Shown here piece after piece: positions 49,526-60,789 of a stretch of 64,000 nt of DNA. The notes beneath the pieces are model-generated. The model was not told where the DNA came from. It saw only the letters and a program-made list of their open reading frames with translations, and ran no database searches. Within the stretch, counting starts at the first letter, position 1, and each line of letters opens with the position of its first letter. This stretch comes from Opisthorchis felineus (taxonomy: Eukaryota > Platyhelminthes > Trematoda > Opisthorchiida > Opisthorchiidae): NCBI GenBank assembly GCA_004794785.1, contig SJOL01009519.1, positions 691,156 to 755,155 on the forward strand, given 5' to 3'. The position numbers were made by a program, and so were the translations under genes.

Positions 49526-52010
49526 ACGATTTCTGAGTGAGTTTTCTACTATGAGCACCCCTATATAATATTTGAGGAAATAAGGCGGTAGGGGCCCTTT
49601 CTGTCTGGAATCATACTCGTTGTTCCTGAACCTGGCCCTCATGAGTTATCATAAGACAGTGGAGGAGTGACTCCCAAACGTTTTTTACGAAACGAACCAA
49701 GCTTATATCACATTAACCAATAACAACCATAAATCTGGTGCTCTGCAAATTCCAAAGCTGGCAAATAGTTATCGGAAGAAAACCAGAAGGCCAATTACAG
49801 AAGATTCTGTAGTTAATTGGAGTCTTCGCCTTCACAGGAGATCAACAACTATCGTGAATGACACCATAGTACAAATTTCTGCGGGAATCGTAAGTGAATG
49901 ATATGGAAAAAAATAGGTAATTTAATTTGATACAGTTTGCCAGCGAGCAGAAGTCACACTGAAAATCCACTTTTCCAAATGCATTTAGAGTTGGAACGAA
50001 TTCCTTATTCACTAAGTGACATGTGACCTAACTTCCTAAACCGCGTTTTTTACGCCTAGTTTAGACTCATTTTATGCCTGGCACTGTTTATAATCTCAGT
50101 AAATGATTATACGAGTTGTCATGGAACTAAAAGCTGTTTTGAACCTCATACTTGGAATGCGAATATGATTAACCATAGGATAAGTCTGGTACACAGGTTA
50201 AGGCACTGCTCAAGGGCCGCATCAGGCTTATGTAAGTACCACACGTTAGGTATGCTAAGCCCCAAGAAGTACCTGTATGCAATCCTGAGTTTTAACTAGT
50301 GGAGCTAATGAAGAAAACGAAGGTGCTTAGAATCAACTCTTATTAGATAAGCCACATATCGATCAGCGAATGGTTGTTACCTGTCACAGACGTGTGTGCA
50401 GTCGAAAGTTTTCTACCTCACGCAGAGAGGCCAGCGCAGAGGCTTCAGCGCACACGTGTGCATATATGTGTTCGGAGGTGATCGATCAGTCAGCACATCG
50501 GGCTGAAAGTCCGCTACACAGTGTTCGTTGGATCAACAGGTGAATACAATGGAATATTGTTGAACAACACAGCAAACCAGTCAGTCAAGAAGCTAAGTGA
50601 AGTATCGCTGCGCTGTGTACATTGACCTGAGTCAGTCTGCCGTCACTTTAGCGAGAATCGAAATTAACTGGAACACTAATCAGTATCGACCGCAACACAA
50701 GTGCTAAAATCCGTAAAATTACCAACCGACTAATTGCTGGGATTTTACTTCCTGCTTTCTGTGCCGAAAATAATCTGAAGCCAACATACTACTAGGATTC
50801 TGATATGTTGATGCCTTTGGTCGCGGTCATTCGGGAGAGAAACCAATAACCTAGATTTCTGGTTTTAAGAGCCCATGTCCTTCGGCCATATATCCTGTGA
50901 GAAACTCTGACTCTATCCCTTGGCTTCATTTGTTAACTTGAAGCTGTTATTAATTCCTCCACCTCCCTTTCATAGTAGAGAGGACTCAAGCTGCTGTGAA
51001 GCGTTTTTCTAAAAAGAACCGCTACTGTGGCGGCGAAAACAACACGATTAATACTGAAAAGCTGAGAGTGTACGGGTCGTTTAAATCACCCATGAGATAA
51101 GGCATTAACAGGAAATCCCTGGTGGGCGTTTTCAACCACTGACCACCGGTGCGCGCGGACTATGACGATACTCCTTGAAGACGGGAGCAAAGTAACGAAC
51201 AAATAAATGTCATCGGTTGACGTTTGTGTACGTTTTGGTGATTCTTCGCTCTGCTGATTAGACACAGGTTTATGAAGGACTGCCCTTTTTATTCAAATAA
51301 GTTGTCAACACGTCCCAGTCTTTGCAAAAGACTCATCCTGCGGCAGTGAATCATCAGTTTTGAACAGTGATGTTATGAATGATTCATAACTGCCCCAAGA
51401 CGTTTGTAATTTTACTGTTGTTGAAGAGTCCTACCCAAATGACTGTATATTGTATAGTGGTTATGCGTGTCCACAACGTCGTACACATAAAATAGGAATG
51501 AAATAGCAACCCAAGCACCATCTGTGATTGTTTTCCTATGTGGGATTCGTATTTGTATGTTTTTTAATCACGGAATCGTTGTTGATCTACCCGGTTTTTT
51601 TTAAAAGTATTCCGCTTTTCTTTTAAAGAAGACACTTCAATTTAAGAGGTTACATCAATGACTGGTGATTTACTCACCACTACTGGATGTATAAATTAGA
51701 ATTAGCTATAAAATATTGCCTTTGGAAGTATGACAGCTTGCGTCAGCTAAAATATTCGCGCCTGCGGAATGATACTCCGAAACTGTAACAGATGTTAGCT
51801 GCGGCATCACTGTCAACAGTGACTTAGCTGTCTGTGACGATATTGAGGTTCATTCTGCGCGATTGTCATCAAGTAAGTGCTAAACAATTACACGAACTTG
51901 TTCTGCTCCGACTACCCAAATAGGACAAGTATAGGCTCAACAAGACGGGGGAGACCACTGAACAGAGCTGACGGATATAGACGTAATACACAACTCATAA
52001 CGTTGCTGTA
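49526..52010. other. Open-frame desert, no recognisable feature
   Basis: No open frame of 60 codons on either strand for about 2.8 kb (to 52359). Nothing was recognised by eye. Probably old non-coding or intronic sequence. Confidence 0.5.
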
Positions 52011-52019
52011 AACTCTTCG

Positions 52020-52110
52020 ACATCGTAAACGAGATATTAAGGTGGGTTCCAGGTGAGTCCCCCGTCAAAACCAAATTAATATGCAAATGGATGTATTTGT
52101 GTAGAGAACT
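52020..52110 (-). repeat. Dispersed repeat family 2, copy 3 (reverse)
   Basis: On the minus strand it reads CATTTGCATATTAATTTGG, TTTTGACGGGGGACTCACCT, GGAACCCACC, then CTCGTTTACGATGTC. This is the longest well-matched copy. It lies about 0.65 kb from copy 4 in opposite orientation. Confidence 0.65.
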
Positions 52111-52725
52111 GACAGATAGTGTGTGGTGGTTCTCTCGGGATATTTGTGAAAATGGGAGGGAGTGGTGTCAACACATATGTGTTTAGACTAAAAATCGGAA
52201 ATACCAGTTTCAATGCCAAATCGGATTACCAGTGCAACAGCTTGAATTAGTACGTGTTTGCACCGGAAGTGTGCGACAAATGACGTACTCCATTCATAAC
52301 GTATCAAAAATAAAGACGAGGTTTTGTGGCTCGATCGAAGGCAAATTCATGAAGTGAATTGAACGAACAGCAGAATGAGCGGACAATTGAATCAGTGACG
52401 TGCAGTTTAATCAGGATAGAAAGATTTCGGGAGGTAAAATCAGCATTTTTAATCCGAGATGATTCAGAGAATAATCTACGTAAAATAAGAACCAGAGTAA
52501 TGGAGCTGATTTCACGGGCTCCAACAGTTTCGTTCTGTTGTGCACACGCGATGGTCGAGTTAGAAAAATATTGCTATACGATGAGACTCTATCCATTCGC
52601 TCTATCAACCTGACTCGATCGCCATTTGTCTTGCAATATTTGAGTACGAGATTACTTAACTCAAGGTCAGGACTGTAACTCATTTAAGATATCTGAGGTA
52701 TCATGGTAAGACAGGGAAATACAAC

Positions 52726-52800
52726 CAAATTAATTTGGTTTGAACGGGAGACTCAACTGAATCCAGTTGAATCCGTCGTTCATGTTAGTCTTCAACTACG
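52726..52800 (+). repeat. Dispersed repeat family 2, copy 4
   Basis: AATTAATTTGGTTTGAACGG, GAGACTCAACTGAATCC and then CGTTCATGTTAGTCTTCAACT. It aligns with the copies at 14397, 49066 and 52020. Confidence 0.6.
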
Positions 52801-53819
52801 CAGTGTACTATGTTGACAAAAACCCCTAAAATAGTGCCTCTCGGGGTGTTCCGAGGTCATTTTCTCTTATGGTACAGATGGACACCTTATCCTTGAACCC
52901 GAACGAAATGACAACGTCCCCTCCTACTCGTAACTTGAACTAAGCCGTGTCTGATTACTAGTGACTGCTTAGGCCTTTGTGTAATTGGATAAAAACAAGA
53001 AAATCTTCACACATAAGGAACTAAACAGGGAACAGCCAAAATTTTCATTTTCAAGGCTTCTACGGATCGAACTAGGTTAAACGAAAATCAGCACCTCAGT
53101 AACAGAAATGTACAATTGTAGGCTTCGCTTAACAACTTTCCAGAACTACGCTTGCCCTTACTTCTATCTTAAGTGAGTGGAAAAAAATTCCTTTCGCACG
53201 AATCTTGTTTTTAAAGCTCAACGTGTCAGTTAATTGAAAATGGAACGCCTATATTGCACCTTAGGCAAAATGAGAAATGACGATCTGGACCAACATGTGT
53301 TCCGAAAATAGCACTTCTTATGACCTTGATCTAGAGAGACTTACTTAAGGTCGGTCGGGAGTGCCAACATTGCAAACACTCTCAGCACTGCGTTTACTCA
53401 CGAAAACCCACTCATGCATGAAGCATCGTTTCATTGGAACTGTAGGATTAGTCGTTCAACTGAAACAAGGGCGACGACTGCTGGGACTGAAAATACTATT
53501 GTGTAGTATATAAATACAAGCGTACTGTCTGCATCGCAATGTGGGTGGTGACAGTGTCCCCGGTGACATTGACTCATTCGAACAGAAACAGAAAACCAAA
53601 ATCAGTGAAGAGAAGAAAATCCCCACAAATGACCCTCTAGCAAAGACAATGAGGTCACTAACACATGCAACAAGTGGAAAAAGGCCATTTCTAAGTCATC
53701 CTAGTCATAATCAGGGATAGCAGCATCAGTGCTGATGCTTCACGGCCGCACAACCACAAAGTTCATTTAATTGTTCAATCAGGTGAAAAACGCTTGAAAC
53801 TGTAGTTAAAACCCTAAAT

Positions 53820-53913
53820 GAAAAAGGAGAGTGGGCGAGGTAGAGACCCGGTGCTAGCCTTAGAATGAAAAGAAAAGAGTGGGTGGGGGAGAGGACCTGG
53901 TGCTGACCTATCG
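53820..53913. repeat. Imperfect tandem duplication, two units of about 47 bp
   Basis: Unit 1 (53820-53866) and unit 2 (53867-53913) share a purine-rich start (GAAAAAGGAGAGTGGG / GAAAAGAAAAGAGTGGG) and the later GACCCGGTGCTAGCCT / GACCTGGTGCTGACCT. The two units differ at several positions, so the duplication is not recent. Confidence 0.75.
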
Positions 53914-56900
53914 CAAGCATTCTGAGGTGCCTACACCTCCGAGCGCTTAGTCAGACGATCTGGAAACTAACAGTACGAACGCCACTGACATCGATTAGTC
54001 TCCATTTCCCGAAATGTCTCCAGCTAAGCGCAATGGGGGGTCATACTATTGCACAGGCACCACTCTTATTCACCTCAGATTAAAGTAAGCACCTGCACTA
54101 TTAACTTTTTCCTGAATTGTCCTGATATATATATAATCTTCAACTGTAAAAACCTCGGATGCAAGGTTGACTGAGGCTTCTGAACAGATTAATATTCCCA
54201 TCGACCTTTGTGACAAGTCACAAGTGGATAGACTACATGTGGAAGTGGTAAAATGATCGTCTAGTTACGCTTTGTTTGCACGGCAGTGCTCAAATTCATT
54301 TCCTAGGGTTTCTTAAAACCATATCAACCCGAAATATGTTTCAACTGTTTGTTGTATTGGGAGCGTAAAACACGAAGTTTATTTTTATTCCAGGGGTAGG
54401 ATAAATCAAACGACTAGACAAAACCTCAATGCCTAAATCTTTGCGGGAGAAATTAAGATATTTTGAGGCAAACTGAGAGAAAAACAGACGGAAACCGGAG
54501 TACATGAGTCCTCTTCTTGGGTCAACATTAAACCTGAACATCACTGGATTTTGTAAGTTTTTATCACAACCTGACGTGTCACACCAATCTTCCCAAAGTG
54601 ACTGTCAAGCTGTAAACATAATATTTTGCCTGTTACATGCTGCCCACTAAACTTTGAGCTTTGAGCTGTTGTACTAGGATGTACCGTTTGGACCCGCATG
54701 CACGTTGTAGATTGTTTACAAAATTTCGATCTTCATAATGATCCTCGCAGATAAGATATTGTCCTGGTCCTTCACTAATTCTCTCCGTAGCAAGTTCCTC
54801 ACATTTCACCCATATCGGCCAGGCGATTTGGTTGCAATGACATACTGTACACATTCATTGCTAGATCCGAAACTGTCGTTGTGCTTGGCCAACTCGAACA
54901 GAAGGCGCACAGCAACATAACACCAGCATCATACTGGTTTAATGCTGTGTTAGCCCCCAGACGGCAATGTCACCTACCTAGACAACAGTTGCAGTCACGG
55001 GCACCCTAAAAGTATGGACCTAATCCCCTCGTTAATGGCACAGAACAATGGGCGAATAAGTGCCGGAACAAAACGGTGACAAGGCGAAAAAAGTGAGAAG
55101 TCACATAATCAAAACTATGAGAATATTTCCACCTCAAACCAGCTGATCCTGTGAAGCAAATTGGAGAATGTGCGTGCCATTCTAACAGGATACCATCAGT
55201 AAATGCTGTGTATTTCAAGGTGAAACACAGATTTCGCACTGGACTGAGACTTCTCACCTGTTTGTTTGACCAAATAGATTTGCTTGCATGTCGTTGCTCA
55301 ATGGTCAGTCCGGTTGAGTGCATGATTACCCCCGCTATTCCCGCTCTTGTTTCATATTCGTGTTTTCGAAGGAAGCCTCAAGACGGAGGCGCAACAGTCA
55401 GTCTTACAATCAGACTTCACGAGAAAAGCGTGCAGCACAAACTGATGACACCCAAACAAACATTGATCTATTTGGTCCGTCTATTTCAAGTCCTCGATTG
55501 GACCATTAATATAAAACCACAGTCAAAAGAAAGTCCCATCATACAAATACGTCCGGAAACCCTTCTACAACGAAGTGTGTACATCCAGTGTACGGAAGTG
55601 GTTCATCGACCATGCTACGATTGAATGACCCGCGTCTGTCTGTTGGATGACTCATTAGCATGCATTGTGCCCGAACAACTTTCGGACACAAGATTTTAAC
55701 GGGGCAGAACTGAGTGAATGGTCACAGAGCGCTTCTGCAGACTCAAAAGGTTGACCCGCCCTAACTAAACTAATGAAATATGAAAAGACTAAATGGCTTG
55801 GGTAGAGGATGTCTTTGAAGGAGTTTGAACTACACCTTGAAAGTTGATGAACCACTGACAGAGTTTAGGGGCATGCCGACTGATAATTGCCACCCTACAT
55901 CAGCACAGAACAAGGTATCCAGTGCGTACTAACAAAAACGCCCTGCATGAACACATCCTTCGAGATGAACGCGTTTGGTATACGCCTATTCCAACTGGGG
56001 TACCGACGAATCAGGGATGAGAGGGCATAAATCCAGTAAATGATTCTCCGATAAGCAGGACGGCTAACATGAATTGTCCACATTCAACGAGAATACGAAG
56101 AGGGAACCGTCTAAAACTGGCTGAACCGAGAACAAGCAAGCTTGGCTCCCCGATCTGACTTCCAACAAGGGTGTAACATACAACTAAGACTGGTATAAGT
56201 ACCATCTGTGGAATAGTTCAAGGAATGCTAGAATGACCATTCCCGGTGGTCTGGGACTAACGTGTTACCCGCGCAACCGGAAGGAGATCCGTCTCGGCGC
56301 TCTGCTGTGGGGTGAGGAGCGGGACCATTTGGAAGTTGGCAGAGCTAACAGTCTTGCGCGCATCCTGACACAGCGCCTGAATGCCACTGACTCGAGCCTA
56401 AACAAGTCATCCCAGGACTACAGACCCTCAGAGAGTGCTAAAGGCTTCGCACAGCTGTTGCGCCCCTGTATCGTTCGTAGTCACCACGACTCCGCCCACC
56501 ACAGAAAAGGAAGTTGGTCAACTTAAGGAAGATAAGCGACCTGCTTCCGCTGGATGAACCAGCAGACGTGACCAGTTTACAGGCGTTTGCCCTAGTTCCG
56601 TCAGTTGTTCAATCTTGGCGGGCCAGCGTACCCGAATTTAGTACCAGTCTTCAGGTAAGAAAAATTACCGAGGCTGTCAGTAAACAAGGGCCGAACTTTT
56701 ATTATGAATACAAAAATTAGGGACCGGATGCCGTCAAAATAAGAAAACCTGAGAAGGGTACAAATTATTTATCGGTTCTCCAGAGTTATTCGTGGTCGCA
56801 ATAAAAAAACTACACCGGGCCGAAAATCTCCCGATAATCGTGGTGGTAATCAAGTTCAATGCGCAAGAAACAGCAAAATAAGTCTAGAGATACCGTGAAT

Positions 56901-57787
56901 TTTTTGAATTTGTGACCCTGATTGTATCACTAGGTATGCTGCTCACAGGTAAAATGTTTGGAGAAGGCTATCGGGGGTACCATGCCTCATGATGTAGGAT
57001 GTACTTACTATGCCTGCAGTTTTAGCAATGAGGCAGCATACCACAAAAGTGAATAATCCCTCGTCGGTATTTCAGTCAGCGAATGCTGGGATGAAGTTGA
57101 GGCAAACTCAGTGCAGTGTAACTCCGTTATATTTCGAATGTGAACGCAGCCGACTCATGGGTGTTCTTAGAATGAGAAGCAGACCAGTCAACCAAGTGAT
57201 GTTTGTCACAAGTTGTATGACAGCGTGCACGGTCTAGCTATATCGCCTCCAAAGGAAAACTATGGCTCATAAATGCCCTCCTTTTGGATGACCGAGTTCA
57301 CACCGAATCCAACGCATGCACATTGTGGTCTGCACGACTATAGTCAGGACGAGGCACAGCACACTGGCTAACGCGCTCATCGGGTCGGCGGTCGTCGGAT
57401 GGTGTGTCCATCGCGTAACCAATGGCAGCAACGATCACAGATCAATAAACTCGGATCGATACCTAATATCTGTAACTGGTTGGTACTTGCGAGAAAAATT
57501 CAAAGTGCGCCGCAATTTTTACCCAAAAAATATGCTTGTCCTAAAAAATGAAAAGTATTTAATTTACTTAGAGCCTTCTCAGAATTTCCGGATGATGATA
57601 CCCCTTCCAGATGTATTGATTTCGTAGTCCACCAATAGGGTTGTCCGTTATTCGCCAAGCCAATGCAAAGCCATGTGAACGCAGTACTGTCATAACGCTC
57701 TCGTCCCGTTTGCTAGGCCGTTGCACTGTTCTGATGCACGTCTTGTGAGCTTGCCGACCGTCCCAGCGCGACCAGATTCCTCTCGTC
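53914..57787. other. Upstream flank of the SPEN gene; no named gene
   Basis: Contains unrecognised open frames at 55151-55624 (+, 157 codons), 55006-55323 (-), 56233-56526 (+) and 57316-57627 (+). One exon-like segment at 56503-56654 is listed separately. Part of this interval may be promoter, 5' UTR or upstream exons of the SPEN gene, but no promoter element could be defended. Confidence 0.35.
56503..56654 (+). CDS. Exon-like segment of unknown gene
   Basis: The frame is bounded by an acceptor (CGCCCACCACAG, AG at 56501-56502) and a consensus donor (CTTCAG|GTAAGA at 56655). It reads in frame without a stop, starting KRKLVNLRKISDLLPL and ending VPEFSTSLQ, a hydrophobic and acidic mix that looks protein-like. 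I do not recognise the family. It sits 1.1 kb upstream of the SPEN start on the same strand, so it could be a 5' exon of that gene, part of a neighbour, or chance. Confidence 0.3.
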
Positions 57788-59803
57788 ATGCGAGTGACGC
57801 GATACCTCTGGATTAGCAATCTTCCTCCTCACACAACGGAAAGTAACATAAAGGATGTTCTGCAAAGGTACATATTTTCCTCAATGCACCGGGAATACCA
57901 TAAAGTCCACCGTTGTTCCCCTATTTGAACGTGTTGTGAAATTATTTTACCTGCATGCTGTTGTGAGGGGTTTTTTGGAACCATAACGAAAACCGGATAT
58001 ACATTTTTATTTCAGTCACGGGAAAATTCAGAATGTTCGAATCCACCCCGATGGATTATCTTACGGTGCAGTCGTTGCCTTCGTAGATACTCAGTCAGCA
58101 ACGCGAGCCATTCAGAGCACTGTTAGACTGAATAAAGTCAGCCTTGCTCTACAATACTGTGAGTCGTCGGGCTTTCCCGGGCGCAGTTCACAAGACCCTT
58201 TGAATACTTCAACTGGATCGTCCAAAACTACTTCTGGGTAACTGTTAGGCCTCGTTTTTATCGTTTTTGTTAGGATGATACAGTCGTCGATTGTTCATCC
58301 TTGCGGACAACGCTCTGCGAGCATTTCTGCGGCGTCGAGTTCGTCTACATCGGAGGCGGAAGAGCGGACGCAACCTTCTTGGTACATTGATATTTAGCTG
58401 TTTATAACCTCTCTAGTAGCCATCGTCTTTCTGATTCCAACGAAATGAGTGAATGTACGGAGCCCAACGCTTCCAGCACTGCCTACTCTTGCCGATATTT
58501 GGCTGATCAGCGTGGTCTGCTGATACGGCGGCTATCCTTACGCTCATCCGACACCAATCTGCGGGAAGGCCTTTTCCACGAATTCAAGAAGCATGGCAAG
58601 ATAACTTCGGTCATTATACGTGGGCAGGCTGAAGAGCGCTATTGCATACTGACGTTCAAACGAAGTGAAGATGCTGCGCGTGCCCTAGAGGCGTCTCGCG
58701 GGAAAGTATTTTTTGGCACATCGATTTCAGTGTCCTTGCACGACGGCATTGGTGAGTTTATCCCTTATATAACTCAATGGTTCCACAGAATCTGAAGATC
58801 CTGATCTTTGTCCACCTGAACATGCTCTTGATGAATACCATCCGAAGGCCACGAAGACTTTATTCGTCGGAAATTTATGTTCCAGTACTATTACGCAGGA
58901 AGAACTGAAAAATACCTTTCGAGGATATGGTGAGATAATAGTGAGTTCCGGTCAGCAAGTGTACTTTTATTTCAGGAAATCGATATAAAAATCCAAGCCA
59001 GTCAACCCGGCACGTCGTACGCATTTGTACAGTTCAATGATATTAAGAGTGTCGTCCGTGCACTGTCAGATCAGGATTCCATCAGGGTTGGAAACAAAGT
59101 TGTTAAGCTGGGTTTCGGCAAAAGTCAACCTACTAATGTTGTATGGCTTGACAACCTTCCTCCTGTAACGGAAGCCTTTTTGGCTCGTCAGTTCGGTCGT
59201 TACGGGCACTTGACTCACGTCGTTTTGGATCGAAAATCCTCTCGGGCCCTACTTTATTTTGATACCGTTGAAATGGCACAACGTGCGCTAAATGAAACCC
59301 GCAATAGAGCTATTGTCGGACGCAGAGTTCAAGTAGACTTCGCTGGATATGAATGTCAGGTCGCCTTCATGCGACGACTGGGTAGCCAAGAAAACCTGGG
59401 TCAAGCTTACGATGATTACCGGTATGTATGCGTACTTCATTACTAATATTCACCACAGAGAACGGTTGCAAGAACTTCTCGCACTATGGCCTTCATATGG
59501 ATTGCCCTTGCTTGGGCGACAAAGGTAAGTTGTGCCGTAGGCAGGCTGTTCTTGTAGTAGTCTTTACTTGCGTTCGTTACAAATTCAATATGTTGCAACG
59601 GGTTGTACATTCGTTTTGGCGAAATCCAATCCTCCTACAACAATCAGCGTAACGTATTTTGTACGAGGTTGTTTCTACCACCCGGAAAACCGAATTGGAA
59701 TGATTGTTTTGCATTTCATCCCATTTGTATTCGTCAATTCATAGGGTGGAGTAGTACGGCTTCACCTCAGTCGATACTCCCCCGAAAAGTGTCAAAGAAT
59801 TAG
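57788..59803 (+). CDS. SPEN: SPEN (split ends / Msx2-interacting protein) 5' part, four RRM domains
   Basis: SPEN proteins are large nuclear RNA-binding repressors that use N-terminal RRMs and a C-terminal SPOC domain. Exons are 57788-57868, 58016-58237, 58274-58381, 58420-58751, 58789-58940, 58976-59421 and 59459-59524. The introns are 147, 36, 38, 37, 35 and 37 nt, all GT-AG, and phases match at each junction. RNP2/RNP1 motifs are LWISNL / GAVVAFVD (RRM1), LLIRRL / RYCILTF (RRM2), LFVGNL / SYAFVQF (RRM3) and VWLDNL / RALLYF (RRM4). SPEN hallmarks are GLFHEFKKHGKITSV, EYHPKATKTLFVGNL and KLGFGKSQPTNVVWLD. The ATG at 57788 (MRVTRYLWISNLP) aligns with the usual SPEN start, M-V-R-E-T-R-H-L-W. 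An extra A in GGAAAAGT (57839-57846) breaks exon 1; RRM1 helix 1 lies in the shifted frame. After 59524 a donor leads to either an exon from 59650 (stop at 59744) or one at 59755-59803; both are tentative. No SPOC domain was found. Confidence 0.88.
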
Positions 59804-60230
59804 TAGTGGTGCGCACGTTTCAGTCATCCGGAAGGCCACTAGCCTGACCAGTCACGCAACATAGAGTCCTCCGTACACCGTTTACAATTTTATGACATGA
59901 TCGGATCATATGGGTAATAAGCGGCACGTGAGGGCGTTTAGCACATTATACACCCACCCGTCGTTTACAACAGTTATTATCTTTGAAAGGTACTAGGAAA
60001 CTTGTGATATTCCAATAAGTTGGAATTTCTCCCTATTACCCCACGCTGGTAATTACCTGGGCGTATGATTTAGGCTATCCGTTGAATACCGTTGCCGAGT
60101 GTTGTGAAATCTTCGCGCCTTCCCTGTTGACGTGCGCGCGATCCTCGCATGTAGTTAGAAACCCTTTTGGACGTGCCACGTAGCTGGTCTCAGTTTCGAA
60201 CATGCTTTCACTTCCTCGTTGGACTGCTTG
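59804..60230. other. Downstream flank of the SPEN exons
   Basis: No gene recognised. If the next SPEN intron is long, this is intronic. Confidence 0.35.
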
Positions 60231-60300
60231 GCAAAGGTGGCGGTCAAGGCCTGAATTTATTGACTCGAGGCTCTGTAGCTCGAATCCCTCCGGCATATCG
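60231..60300 (+). repeat. tRNA-like stretch, possible SINE
   Basis: GGTGGCGGTCAAGGCC (60237-60252) resembles an A-box with one extra base. AGCTCGAATCCC (60278-60289) resembles a B-box. A cloverleaf could not be closed. The following sequence to about 60400 (GGCTTGGGTAGCC..., AAACGGTGTCACATCC) may be the SINE body. Confidence 0.3.
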
Positions 60301-60789
60301 ACTGATTCTGTCTAGGCTTGGGTAGCCTGAAGTATCTTAGCCCTCGTGCTTCCGTCCGATGGCGTGAAAGCTAGGCACCGAAACGGTGTCACATCCGAAT
60401 GGTTATCAATTAATTAAATTAGCAGTTAAGTATAGAAAACAGCAGTTTTCAGCACTCGGCATGAGTGATACATAACCGAACCACTTCAGCTTTTGGTAAT
60501 GGAAACTTTCTGTGATTGGAGTTTCTGTTGTACAACCGAAAATCTTTCTAATCGTTTCCCTACGGATTCGCTGGCGCCAGCGTATCTAAGACAAGGTTGT
60601 AAGCGGTTATCAGGGGCCTGAAAACGCCTAAGTTCCGCTCCTCCCAGGTGCCACCAATGTCTTTGTTCTACACGGTACTTATGTTCGCTTATCTCGTTTC
60701 CTTTTTACTCTAGGGTTTCAACTATTTAAATATTCCTTGTGGTTATACGGCAGTAAATGATCACTGTCAACATTGATGCTGCCCTATGA

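Noticed and set aside
54633..54854. Possible THAP-domain fragment on the minus strand (W..K..., then YLICEDHYEDRNFVNNLQ)
   Set aside because: The C-x2-H and following F resemble a THAP zinc finger. The N-terminal C-x(2-4)-C and the closing AVPTIF-type motif are not convincingly present, and a stop lies just upstream.
55151..55624. 157-codon plus-strand open frame upstream of SPEN
   Set aside because: No motif, no splice support, and length within chance expectation.
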